Shown here: positions 22,969 through 34,041 of the stretch, piece by piece
Layout of the letters: the number at the start of each line of letters is the position of its first letter
Position numbering within the stretch: position 1 is the stretch's first letter
NCBI GenBank assembly: GCA_032622095.1
Contig: CP136066.1
Location: 51,306,911-51,370,910, forward strand
Reading direction: 5' to 3'
Origin: Siphonodentalium dalli
Lineage: Eukaryota > Mollusca > Scaphopoda > Gadilida > Siphonodentaliidae
Length of the DNA: 64,000 nt
The notes under the pieces: model-generated
What the model was told of the DNA's origin: nothing
The model's database searches: none
The model's input: only the letters and a program-made list of their open reading frames with translations
Position numbers and translations under genes: made by a program

Positions 22969-23489
22969 CTTTTGTAACCGTCCCTGGTGTAATTAAATAC
23001 ACGAGGCGGGTTCAACCGATGACTCTTATTATGCAGATAGTATTAATGTCAGTCATTTTCAATTTGAAAACAACGTTATGCTTGCAACAGTTACTGTCAC
23101 GCAGTATTCGCGCTGCAGCACCAAAATGGCAACCTTTTACAGCAAGCATGGCATTCTCTATTGATCGCCCGATGTATATTGTATAAATACATGACATGTG
23201 AGAGAACCAGAAGAAAATAAGCTCTAAACCTTACCTACCTATACAGGTCAAGTTTACAATATTTCTACACTTTAAATATTCAGAATGATGGGTTGTAAGG
23301 TAATGCAATTTATTAATATGTTATGCTAAACCGATTCATCTCAATCAAAAATGCAATATTTAGTATTTCTAGTCAGTGACGACCAGATTTAATCTTTAAC
23401 AAATTGATAATAGAATATTTAACCAGCTCCCACATGTCATGACCGGACTCATTATTGAAAGATTCAATGCCAATATTTATAATTTTATG

Positions 23490-23628
23490 GTGTCGTCAGG
23501 GAGACGACCTGATAGGTCATATTGCATTCATATGACTTATCTCCTTCTTTTTTCCCTTCCACTTTTTGTATTAACTAGTATTATGATAATTGTGACGAAC
23601 TAAATATATCTGATTCTGATTATTTGTT
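23490..23628 (+). mobile_element. LINE 3' end fragment
   Basis: The stretch TCAGGGAGACGACCTGATAG, a T/C-rich middle and ACTAAATATATCTGATTCTGATT have the look of a LINE 3' UTR with a (TCTGAT)n tail. No reverse transcriptase remains upstream, so it would be a 5'-truncated copy. Confidence 0.45.
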
Positions 23629-24334
23629 TACATTGAGAATGGAGTGCACATGTTGTGCAGCCTTATTAGTGTTCTTCGCTTCATTTGTTTACAATGGAAA
23701 TTTCACGTGCTATGCACGATACAAGATATGGTAAGCGTTGGCGGTTGGTGTTGCTGTTAACATAGTCACATCGGTTAAAACCGCTATAAATAGAAAGAAT
23801 AGACAGATTTTGTTCTTATACCAATCATAGATGTTGCATAAATAACATGTTATTGTGAAGATAGTACGCCTTGTTAGTAAACAAAAGCAATGTTATGTTA
23901 CAGTACGGTACGTAAATAGTGTGCGATAAGCAAAATACTCAACACCGGGAAGATTCCACTGTATATGTAAACTTTGGTTAACGTCAACGATACCATGTTT
24001 ACAGCATAACGTTATAGCGCTCGTCACTCAATATGTAGGTGTTGAATGGGTCACAGTGAAAGCATCTCTCAAAAAAATCTAAACGGTGTTGAGTGTTTTG
24101 CTTATTGCACACTCTAATTATGTGCTGTATATACACTAACGATCGGCTCGCACAAGTGAGTTTGTTGATAACATCGTATCCATACTATCATTATACTATA
24201 CTATTAGTTTATTCTTGAGGAATATTTTCATAATTTGTAATTTCATTCTTAAATTATAACCTACAACCAATGCCGTCCGTACGTTTAAAGGCACATTTAA
24301 ATTTCAAGTCGTCGATTATTTTTTATAGTTCCTT
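23629..24334. other. spacer, possibly a diverged TTAA-MITE relative
   Basis: From about 23735 the order of short phrases (GGCGGTT, ACCGCTATAAATAGAAAGAA, AGACAGATTTTGTTCTTATAC, ATAACATG, AAACAAAAGC) parallels the TTAA MITE at 11082-11571, and a CCGTACGTTTAA occurs near 24277. Identity is low and boundaries are unclear. Confidence 0.3.
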
Positions 24335-24415
24335 GATATACGGTTTTAATAACAAAATATGCCATACAATATTATTAAAATGCTATAATTCATCACCATT
24401 TGAAACGTCTGTGTC
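24335..24415 (+). repeat. dispersed 80-bp repeat (partner at 32.8 kb)
   Basis: TATACGGTTTTAATAACAA, ATGCCATA, and CTATAATTCATCACCATTTG plus AAACG recur in the same order at about 32786-32864. No function or family is recognised. Confidence 0.65.
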
Positions 24416-24969
24416 TCAGAAGATGCCCCTAAAGAAATAAAAAACAGCTGAAATCATAGAAAGATATCCCTGTTAAGGCTCCCAGAATGCAACAGAATTC
24501 AAACTAAAAAAAAAATTCAATAGAAGGGGAATAACTCTACATCTTACGATATAGTGTTATCCCTCTTCCATTGAAAATAATGAAACTTGAGCACGGAATA
24601 CAAAGTCAGTATCCCAACAAAAACATGTTTATAGTTTTTACATCGAAAAAGTTGATAATAAAATGTTTTCGAGCTTCCACTTTCAACATGTATATAATAT
24701 GGCATATATTTCATATAAAATTATCTGGAGGTTCGAAAATTAAGTGTAGCCTTTATCACAACTAACCGATAAGCTCCACACTATATAGATACCAACATGT
24801 AACTAGTAATCAACAGAAAACTGACTTTCTTGTTACAAAACGTCGAACAGGACACCGAAAGCGGAAACGGATTATATCGATTGCAACATGTGATATAGTG
24901 ACAACACCAGGTATAACCCGTAACAATTCGTTACAATATCCGCCCCGGGTATACACCGATATTACCGCC
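24416..24969. other. AT-rich spacer, no gene seen
   Basis: A minus/plus pair of short frames is present but not protein-like. No feature could be supported. Confidence 0.35.
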
Positions 24970-25425
24970 GTGGGTTCCGATATTATGGATCATGACCGAG
25001 TTCACAAGGGCACGTGACTGCAGCCTCGTCGTGGTATCGTCTATATATATCATATGTGGTCTAAATGCTATCAAATCAGATGCGGAATCTCTAACACACT
25101 GCATACAGGATATTAACATCGATACATTGTATTACTATCGAGGCATCCGATATTATGGATTACTAGCAATGCATTAATGACTCAAGTTCCCAATATTACG
25201 TGAATGTAAGCTCGTTGTTATATAGTCTAGAGATACATGTTATAACGTAACAAAAGGTTGTCAAATCAGATATGGATTCTTTATCAATATACAAATTGGA
25301 TATTTACATCGATATCACGATAAGTGATCTTCTATATTCGGCTTCCTACCAATGCATTCACGATCGACTGCCCCAGAATACATGACTGCCACCTCGTCTT
25401 TGAGGATGTACCGGCGTTGCACGGG
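24970..25425 (+). repeat. diverged tandem repeat, ~180-bp unit
   Basis: Three units begin with TATTATGGATC, TATTATGGATTAC and TATATTCGGCTTC (about 24980, 25150, 25330). They share later phrases of the type CACGTGACTGCAGCCTCGTC / TGTAAGCTCGTTG / CATGACTGCCACCTCGTC and ATCAAATCAGATGCGGA / GTCAAATCAGATATGGA. Divergence between units is high, so the array is old. Confidence 0.55.
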
Positions 25426-25651
25426 TAATGTGTGGCTATTGGAAATTGAAATATATAAATAAATTAGGAACTGTTTTTTGCTATAAAGCTTCCCTCATAC
25501 TTTTCATTTGAGCAGATTTTGGATAAACCTATGCAACTCCTCTTCTCAGGCGTCATCTCGACATAATATCTAGAGTACAGAGCGTCCCGATAAGTCAAAA
25601 GACAAAGAGCGCTCGTGTGATTTCCTGTTCGGTAATGTGACTCGTGTGCGC

Positions 25652-25692
<41 letters not shown>

Positions 25693-27187
25693 CACACAAA
25701 TTCACACTGATCGGGATTAGAACCACGTGCACTATCGATGGTCTGCTTGTGTTGGTCTTATGAGCCATTACTGAACCTCCAGGGGCTCATATCAAGGTCA
25801 TCACGGTCATGATATATCAATACATAGCTATATTGTCGCATCTTATCGATCCAAACATACAGCTAATTGCGTCATAAAGAATGCACTCATATGATCAGTA
25901 TTCGGATAAAACATTATCCCGTAATCACCCTGATGGAACTTTGATCCGTAATTTGAATACTGAGTAATGAGTCATGTGGTTACAACAACTCAAGAAGACC
26001 AGGAGAGAGTCGGCATACTTCAGAGGTCGCAGTGGCATGAACAATCGGATTACGACGCTGAAATTCGGAAAATAGAAGTGCGAGGTAGAACACACGAGCT
26101 GGGTTTTAAGTATAGATAAAGAGAGTTTTCTCACATCTATGCGAAACATAACAGAAGAATGGAACCGATCGCAGGTAAACGGATGGACATGGGCAATGAT
26201 TTTGCATAATAATTTGTCACTATAGTCACGCTTCGGTGATCAAGATATGTCGACCAATACTCGAAATACTAAAGAATCGTTGAAATTCACACAGGAGTTT
26301 GGCAAGATTCCAACATAGTAATTTCCATTGACCTTTCATATTAATTATGAAAATTAATTTCCTCTTCAAAGGATTGCGTGATTGATAGGCGTTTTATCCC
26401 AAGACATAACTGTTGATCGCAACGAATTTATTTATTCTGGAAATATATTGTTGAAAAAGACGTTTCGAACAATAGTGGGTTTAAATTATAAGAGCTCCAC
26501 CTATAGCTAATAATTCTGAAAACCAAGTTGAAATTCGGTGAAATATTGGTGGATAACTCAGGTCGAGTTGAAGTCCCGGTGCACTTGTGTAATGGATCAA
26601 GTAATTCATGACCGGTTCATGCTGATAACATATTAGGTTGCTTAGGTGGGCTGATCGGTTTTCGTTAATGTATAAGACGATTTCTAATTACGGGATGCAT
26701 AATGGAAATGGGCATCCTCGTTAGGGGGCACTTATAGTCATCGTTATCTGAAATATAACGGTGAATTATGGTAAAGTTGCGGCGTTATGTCATTTTCTTC
26801 GTTTTTATTTCAATATATCCCACCGCACAACCATTACGACAGAGTGCAGGCCAATAGTTCCAGTTGTTAATGAAGCGCATTGCAAATGTGAATAATTGCA
26901 TAATGTATACAGGAACGTGATGCTAGTGAGGGATTATGGTTAAGGTGTGTCAAGACACAATCCCAATGAACGATTTTTCTTGCTAGTCGATAGCTATTTT
27001 GAACCGACAGCTTTTATTTGATTCGCTTCCGCATTATATGCCCCGGAGTTATATTGTTAAGGTAATATTTATATTAAGAATGGTTATTATAGATTTAATA
27101 TCCCCAAAATAACGTAGATTAAGAGAGGACATGATAGAGGTGTTCAGACTTTTCAACGGTTTCTCTATATTGTGCATGTTGCACCAT
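25426..27187. other. spacer, no gene seen
   Basis: Contains a (GA)n microsatellite at 25656-25689. Otherwise AT-rich with short chance frames and no recognised repeat family. Confidence 0.4.
25656..25689 (+). repeat. (GA)17 microsatellite
   Basis: Uninterrupted GA dinucleotides. Confidence 0.95.
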
Positions 27188-27188
27188 A

Positions 27189-27303
27189 GCTGCATGGGTA
27201 TAACAAGAAGGTATCGAGTACAGATCGATTTATCTGAGCCGTTGAACAAAGATTACGGGACTCTTACCCCCAAAGCTGGTGATCAACACTATTCACATCA
27301 AGT
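27189..27303 (+). CDS. candidate internal exon, unrecognised
   Basis: A protein-like open frame (GITRRYRVQIDLSEPLNK then DYGTLTPKAGDQHYSHQ) is preceded by a pyrimidine-containing tract ending CACCATAG and followed by CAA|GTAAGTATG, a strong splice donor. The composition differs from surrounding chance frames. I do not know the protein and saw no neighbouring exon, so this could be an isolated exon of a large-intron gene or a coincidence. Confidence 0.3.
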
Positions 27304-27844
27304 AAGTATGCACTTTGTTGAATTATTAAAACACATTTCGAACGCGAACACTTGCTATATATGTGATAATATAACTTTCCATATTCCAATTCGATTTCAA
27401 GAACAAGAAATCGCACAATCCAATTGAACAATCCAATCCAATTTGACCAGAGTATGTACACTATATAACACAGAACGGTGCAACAAAACTCTGTATTGCT
27501 TTATCTCGAAGTGCACATGATTAAGGGAAGTATAATGGTACTCAGGTTGATCTATTTGAAACTACATTTCTTTAGAATACCGAACATCCACAAACGTTTA
27601 GACATGTGAAGACAATAAATATAATGATGATTAGAAAGCAGCCAAGTTTCACAAGGACAGTCCATGATATGTTCTGTAAGTCCACTTAAGGCTGTATATA
27701 ACACTGCCATTCCATATACACACCGCTATGTTTAAATGTTATACACTCATGTCAATATAAGGTCTCCGTACCCACTGTAACTGAAATCACCACCGACCGG
27801 AAGCTGATACAAAAATATCTTAAACACTCATGTATTCCCCATGT
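27304..27844. other. spacer, no gene seen
   Basis: AT-rich; nothing recognised. Confidence 0.35.
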
Positions 27845-28012
27845 GGGCGCGGGATTTGAAACAGCGAAAACTCCGGCAATTGCACGCCGCTCAAAGCGGC
27901 CACATCACTGCTGTGTGAAGACCAACAATATTCCAGCGATGGGCTGCGATCTATGTGTTTACAGCCAATACAAGTCCGACACGCTAAGCACTGGACCACG
28001 GAGCTCCACATA
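27845..28012 (-). repeat. possible tRNA-derived SINE head
   Basis: On the minus strand GTGGTCCAGTGCTTAGCGTG resembles a tRNA/SINE A box and TTTCAAATCCCGCG resembles a B box, but they are about 130 bases apart instead of about 40. An insertion between the boxes or chance resemblance are both possible. Confidence 0.3.
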
Positions 28013-28075
28013 ACATTATTGTTATATACAATGTATTATTTCACGCAAAATAAAAGTTTAGTCAGACTCTAGCAC

Positions 28076-28230
28076 AACGTTTAGTCAACCGAATCCGAAT
28101 AAACGTTGGGTTAGAAATGTTAACTAAACTAGTTGGGTCAGAAAAAGTAATCAAACATTGGGCTATGGTAACCCAACTTTGTAACCAAACCTTGGGTGAA
28201 ATTAACCAACCATTTGTTTGAAGTAACTAA
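28076..28230 (+). repeat. degenerate ~30-33-bp minisatellite (AACCAAACNTTGGGT)
   Basis: Variants of TAACCAAACNTTGGGTNA are repeated five or six times with heavy drift, for example AATAAACGTTGGGTTAG, AACTAAACTAGTTGGGTC, AATCAAACATTGGGC and AACCAAACCTTGGGTG. Confidence 0.55.
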
Positions 28231-29825
28231 GCATATATGGTCAGAGAAAACCTATGTCAATATAATATGACCATACGCTAGCGTAATTAACGAACCACAG
28301 CTAAACACACGCATAAGCTAGGATATATCTGTGTCTTTTTAATCCTATAAAATCACTTCATAGATGCGTATTCCCATTAAATAAGATTAACTTAGGCCTT
28401 ATATCGTGGTGTAATTATGATATATTACACTCCAGATTTACACAAGGGTTCATACATAGTGGGTTCTATAGCAATTTCGTGTATAAATTAGGTCAATCAT
28501 CATACATCAAGGCATGTGAGAAATCAGAGATTCACAATACAAACAGACTACGAGCTCACCGACTCAGACTTAAAACGTAAATACAAAATTTAAAAAAGCC
28601 ATTCCTTTTGAACAAAGTATTATAGAATATAATCTACCAACATCAAACTGAAAGTATTCAAAAGTCAAGACTGTTGGTTGTTGTCTAGAGGGGAGTATTT
28701 TACTGAAATTAACCATTATATTATTGACGCTGTGTGCGCAATCCGATTGAGATGTGTACTATTCAAAGAAGCTTGTCGATTTCATCATGTTCATTTCATT
28801 CATAAAATGTCATCATGTCGATTTCAACGAAACTCGACGAGCATCGTCATCATGTAGCTTTCACCATTGACAGAATTTGCGATAACCTGAATGTATGTTC
28901 TGCGTTGTTCATAAGTATGTGTTTCTTGTCGTTCATGAAAATAGAAAGATATCTAAGGATTATCAGATTCACGTAGGTAATATTGGGATCATTTAAACGC
29001 GATACAATAACGTTTGGTTGCATCACGCTGCGCCGAAAAATATTTTAGCAATGTTTTTTACCAATTCTTTTTTTTTTGCCAAATTAAAACATCCTTGGCT
29101 ATCCTACTTTTCTGGTCTGACAATTAATGGATATTTCTGTTTTATTTAACATCTAACATTCTATATAATTATATCCATAGTTTAAAATATCGTGTCTAGA
29201 ATTCTTTAATCCAATATTTGTTACTTGACAATATACCACTACTCACCATCTACAATTCAACCTTATGATAATATAAATTTTATTTTGATGTCACTCCCGT
29301 CACAAAATCAATTTAGGTTTTTGAACTAGAATTCCGATTTTGGGGGTAAAACAACATTAGCCAAAAGTTTGGCCAAATGAATGTTTTGTTGGCCTTTCTC
29401 GAAAAATGTTGGCCATTGGCCAAATTTGGCCTATGACAGCGTGGACCATGGCAACGAGGTGTAACATATGACTTCAATTTCTGGAATAAATTAACAACCT
29501 AGAAAATAACAAAGACATAAAGGATACAGCAACTATATAAATCCGACGTAACAGATACCTCCACAGTGTATTTATTCGAGTTTGATACCGATAAAGAGAA
29601 GAAATATGACAAAGAGGGCTCACATCAGGCACATTGTTTATCAATGGGCGTAAATGAAAACCAGTGATTATTAACTAGACTAATCTAACACAACATTAAT
29701 CCAACAATCTAACCCAACAATTGAATCCAACTTCTGTCATTTGTCACGACTTTGGATACCCAACCATTTTGACTGAACTCTATTTTTGGTGTTGAATCGA
29801 ATATATTGATTTTATACATATCTGG
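28231..29825. other. AT-rich spacer, no gene seen
   Basis: No repeat or coding signal beyond short TTGGCC iterations near 29355-29430. Confidence 0.35.
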
Positions 29826-29834
29826 TATTTGGTA

Positions 29835-29835
<1 letters not shown>

Positions 29836-29875
<40 letters not shown>

Positions 29876-29889
29876 CATACATACATACA

Positions 29890-29925
<36 letters not shown>

Positions 29926-29930
29926 TATCT
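29836..29930 (+). repeat. (AT)n followed by (CATA)n microsatellite
   Basis: About 17 AT dinucleotides are followed by about 12 CATA tetranucleotides and another short AT run. Confidence 0.95.
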
Positions 29931-29965
29931 ATCGACGAACTAAAAGTACATCCTGTCTCTCGAAA

Positions 29966-30177
29966 ACCCGCGCATTATCTGCTTATAATAAAACTTATTT
30001 TAGGTAGAAAAAATATGCTTAGAATCGGTATCATTTTGAGTCAATAATGTGCTGAAAATGAGAGCGTTTTAGTCACATTATCGACTCACAGTGAGGCGAT
30101 TCTAAGTAGATTATGGACGGACAATGACACAAATAAGCCAACTCAAAGATATTGCACTGTGGCCCGCGCCATAAATA
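29966..30177 (+). repeat. palindromic interspersed repeat, copy 1
   Basis: Begins CCCGCGCATTATCTGCTTATAA and contains TATCGACTC, GTGAGGCGATT and AGATTATGGACGGACAATGAC, matching copies at 53972, 54507 and (inverted) 62085. TTATAAGCAGAT-type sequence near the middle pairs with the start, so the first ~145 bases can fold on themselves. The downstream half is cut by a hairpin element at 30179. Confidence 0.75.
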
Positions 30178-30178
30178 G

Positions 30179-30306
30179 ATAGAACCGCATTAGTGTCTGG
30201 ATTTTGACGATATTTTCGCACGAGATTTGTTGGCGAGAGGTATCGTGTTCCGCCAACAAATCGAGTGCGATAATTCGTCAAAATCCAGACACTCGTGCGG
30301 TTCTAT
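30179..30306. mobile_element. 128-bp foldback/hairpin element
   Basis: Arms of about 54 bases, ATAGAACCGCAT...TTTGTTGGCG and its inverted copy CGCCAACAAA...GCGGTTCTAT, are separated by about 15 bases. The arms differ at a handful of positions. It interrupts the palindromic repeat at 29966, which marks it as an insertion, probably a short MITE. Confidence 0.75.
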
Positions 30307-31015
30307 TTTTATTACATATCTACGTATCATAGCAAGTTGAATCACAATCGTACATCTCCAGTACAGACAATGTGAATTTAATTGAGTTTTAACGGCATCT
30401 TAGGGTTAACGCAACAATCAGACTGGGAGCCCATCTATCCTCGAGTGACCTCGACCCATTTGTAATGATGCGTTTGAAATTAAATTCTGTGTCTCGACAA
30501 ATATATTCTTGAAATGAAACTACTTGAATCATCTCATCGATTGATCGATTATTATTTCTTTATTGTCGTGATTGGATATGCATTGAAATGGAAATTCTGT
30601 TCATTCATGGATTTAGACTTAAATGCCCAAGCAATGTTCGATTTTCGGAATGCGGAAGTGATTTTTTCGAAATTGTTTGTAAAAATAAATATTGTGTGAG
30701 ACTGAATTAGGATTTATATCGCAACAAAGATGATTCATAGACCAATATCGCTGCGATGTGTTTGGGTAAGTTTACCGCAAATTTAAATTGTTGACCACTA
30801 CTGCAGTACTGGAACCTATGGTTATGCTATAGTGCTACACATTTTTATGTTTAATTTTACACTTATTTAACAGGTCGGCTACACATACAAAATATTACCT
30901 ACAAATCTGATTTATGGTTCTTAACTTGATTTCAGCTTACGATTATTCATTATTTTCATTTGTTTTTGTATACAGATTTATGATTATCGAGAGTGCAACT
31001 TAATTGAATAACATT
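30307..31015. other. AT-rich spacer, no gene seen
   Basis: Nothing recognised. Confidence 0.35.
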
Positions 31016-31119
31016 GCGCATCGAAGTTATTCGAACTTGCTACATGATATCGCCTTGTAATTTTTGTGCGCATCGAAGTTATTTGAACTCGTTACATGAT
31101 ATCGCCTTGTAATTTTTGT
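31016..31119 (+). repeat. 52-bp tandem duplication
   Basis: Two direct copies of a unit starting GCGCATCGAAGTTATT and ending TAATTTTTGT differ at only two or three bases, so the duplication is recent. Confidence 0.8.
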
Positions 31120-31739
31120 GACTTAATAACACAACGGCTTGCATAATTTAAATTTATGGCTGATTTTGGATGTGTGCCTCCGATCTAAAAACACCCATAA
31201 AAATCGAAACACCCAAAAGTTGCATTGAATTTTATTCCACTATGGTTGTTTAATTTTATCGCAACTTAGATTCACCCCATATTGCATAACCAGTATGTAA
31301 CTACACAGAAATATTCAATTTCTAAATCAAATTCATAGATAAATGCTATTCTGCCGCTAGCGGCAATATAAGAGTGTAATCTTATTATGCCGCTAGCGGC
31401 AGAATAGCCTGTTTGGCTATTCTGCCGACAAAATGACGTCACAAAAATTGTACTTATCCATCACGTCATAGCACGCGATGTCGGTAAAAATAGCGTGTCT
31501 GTGTAAAACTGCTGTCGGTAGGAGATTCTTCTTTTGAATCTCCCCTGTACGTTTTTGTTATTACACCACACCGTGGTGTTGCTTGGTACGCAGATTTTCA
31601 TATTCTGTTGTCGATCGATAATGCACTGGGCGACTGTATTATTATGGTTATTTCGTACGGATAGAGTCACGATAGTACAACAAAGATTAGCACATGTGTT
31701 TACGTCACCGGTTTACTTGTGGGGGCATGTTTCTATTAT

Positions 31740-32545
31740 GAAGGTTCGCCATCCCGAAGGTCCGCTATTCCGAAGGTTCTCTATTCCGAAGGTTTTTGTT
31801 ATTTTTAGGTTAATTCTATATTCTAAAGTATTGAGACTAATTTGAGAGGGTTCATTATCACAAAGATTCTTTTTACGGAGTGTGCGCTCACATCCGAACT
31901 GATCCTGCGCGCATACCGATACAGATACAGGAGGAAATAACTTAACTTAGAACATTAAATGTGATTTTGTTTTGTTTTCGCGGGTTTTCTTGAGATTTAA
32001 TGTCATTACGTGGGCCCATACTTTTGAATTCTTGGCTTATAATATGAATGTTGTGGTATATTGTGGACCCACCCGCATTGGGACATGACACAGGTACAGT
32101 TGACTTAAGTGATGTTCTGTGTGGGCTCCAATTTGGAGTTCAATATTTTAAGGGCCAAATTTAGGATTTTATGGGCCCATACCTTTGAACTCTGGGCATA
32201 TAATATGAATATTGGGGGCATGTCTCTATTCCGAAGGTTCACTATCCAGAATGTCCACTATTCCGAAATTTCTCTGAATGTTCGCTATTCCGAAGGTTCA
32301 CCAATCAGAAGGTTCGTTATTCCGAAGGTTCTGTATTCCGAAGGTTTTTGTTATTTTAAGGTTAATTCTATATTCTAAAGTATTGGGAGGGTTCATTATC
32401 ACGAAGATTCTTTTTATGAAGGAAATAACTTAAAACATTAAATGTGATTTTGTTTTGTTTTCGCGGGTTTTCTTGAGTTTAATGTCATTACGTATGACTT
32501 TATTTCTCATTAAATATTCACGCCAAGCAGCCCACACAATTGCTA
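31740..32545 (+). repeat. ~480-bp direct repeat with CTATTCCGAAGGTTC minisatellite
   Basis: CTATTCCGAAGGTTC and close variants occur about three times near 31745-31795 and about seven times near 32225-32345. After each array the same sequence follows (TTTTTGTTATTTTAAGGTTA, ATTCTATATTCTAAAGTATT, GGGTTCATTATCACRAAGAT, then ACATTAAATGTGATTTTG). The whole block is thus duplicated with different minisatellite copy numbers. Confidence 0.7.
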
Positions 32546-32785
32546 TGTTTCCATGCGATTTAATGTCATTACGTGTTACCTAATATCTCAATAATATGAG
32601 GCAAGAGTACGCCTGCTAAAGGCGAATTATAACAGTGGGGCTATGACGCTCAATGAATACTGGGAACTATAACAAACTGCACATCAGAATATCGCTGATT
32701 AAACGAGTATGAGATGAGCCTAACTGCGATTGTGAATTTGTTTAATGGCCCACTTAATTTTCGAGTCATTCATTTTTGTTATAGT

Positions 32786-32866
32786 ATATACGGTTTTAAT
32801 AACAATTTATGCCATAAAATTTGAATAAATTACTATAATTCATCACCATTTGAAACGCAGAATCCT
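32786..32866 (+). repeat. dispersed 80-bp repeat (partner at 24.3 kb)
   Basis: Second copy of the TATACGGTTTTAATAACAA ... CATCACCATTTGAAACG repeat described at 24335. Confidence 0.65.
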
Positions 32867-32969
32867 TCTATCTCCTAGTTTGAAACACCTTTAAAATACC
32901 GCGACAAGTCGTGCGTCGTATATCTAGCAATTAGCAACTAACATGTCCTCTTCGGCTTTCCATAGATTT

Positions 32970-33466
32970 CAACGTAATTTGATACTTATGGATATTTGTG
33001 TCCGGGAAGTGTTTTGGACGGGTCAAATCGTGAGCCCGACCCGACCTTGACCTTTAAAACTGTCAATGCAAGGTAAATTTTGGTAAAACGGACAAATTTC
33101 GGCGAAATTTGATACCTAGGGATACTTTTGACGGGGAGTGTTTTGAACGGGTCAAATCGTGACATCGGCGTGACCTTGACCTTTAATGTGGTCAAATCGG
33201 GTAAAACGGATGGATTTTGACGAAATTTGATACCTATGGGTACTTTTGTCGGGAGAGTGTTTTGGACGGGTCAAATCATGACTCCGACCTTACATTGACC
33301 TTCAAAATTGTTAATTAAAGGTCAAGTGGGGTAACACGGACGGATTTCGACGAAATTTGATACCTAGTGGTACTTTTCTCCAGGTGGGGGTGTTTTGGAC
33401 GGGTAAAATCATGACCCTGACCTGACCTTGACTTTCGAAATAGTCAATTGAAGGTCAAATCGCGCC
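32970..33466 (+). repeat. four-unit tandem repeat, 118-130-bp period
   Basis: Units each start near AATTTGATAC (32981, 33111, 33229, 33359) and carry AGTGTTTTGGACGGGTCAAAT and TGACCTTGACCTTTAAA-like phrases. Units are 75-85 percent alike by eye. No other copy is in the window. Confidence 0.8.
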
Positions 33467-34041
33467 TTTCGCCGGAAATCAGATGGGAAACATCCCGGAC
33501 GAAGTCGGGCCCATCAGCTTGTGTAATAAAGAAGACAGTTTGAAGAAAGTAATGTATAACACGAGAAACGGGAAAACTTGAAATATAGAAGTATGCAAAT
33601 GTCCCACATAAAATTTGAAAGCTAGTTTATAGAATAACTGTATTATAATTTATATTTATGGCTAATAATATGATCTTGGTGGCGTTACCATTTCTGACTA
33701 TGGTTTTCTTGTGTATATTGGAAACGTGACAGTTAAACCATCCAGATCGTCAAGCGCCATGTGTCCAAAACGGATGAAAGAAGAGTTGGCATAGTACAGT
33801 ATCACGCATATTTTTGTTTGCGACAGAATAGCCAAACAGGCTATTCTGCCGCTAGCGGCTGAATAAGGGGTTTATATTATTGTGCCGCTAGCGGCATAAT
33901 AGTCATATCGTGCAATTAGGCTATTCTGCCGCTAGCGGCAGAATAAAAATCGGACCTTATTATGCCGCTAGGGGCAGAATATCCTCGGCCATAATTTATA
34001 CTATGATTTAATATCACAACTGTAACGATGAACTGTTCATT

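Larger units (their letters stand above)
17045..22973 (-). mobile_element. Ty3/Gypsy LTR retrotransposon, decayed
   Basis: On the minus strand the order is primer-binding site, gag with a zinc-knuckle-like block, protease (LLDTGS), reverse transcriptase (YIDD), RNase H and integrase, the order that defines Ty3/Gypsy. Stops and frameshifts occur in every domain and the copy is inactive. The 5' LTR edge is inferred at 22973 from TG...CA-type end bases next to the primer site; its outer limit could not be placed and no 3' LTR was found. The 1.3 kb between primer site and gag shows no gene. Confidence 0.85.
31346..33985. mobile_element. possible TIR element bounded by GCCGCTAGCGGC palindrome clusters
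   Basis: GCCGCTAGCGGC occurs at 31353 and 31389 on the left and at 33848, 33884, 33928 and (one mismatch) 33964 on the right, usually embedded in TATTCTGCC...GGCAGAATA. The left cluster and right cluster are inverted relative to each other, sharing the order palindrome, AGAATAGCCTGTTTGGCTAT, TTCTG. This suggests one 2.6-kb element with complex terminal repeats; the interior (31460-33820) holds minisatellites and no gene. A duplication boundary was not found, so two separate small palindromic elements are an alternative. Confidence 0.5.

Noticed and set aside
29709-30047. Tyr/Ile and Tyr/Val/Cys-rich frames on both strands
   Set aside because: Generated by the (AT)n and (CATA)n microsatellites.
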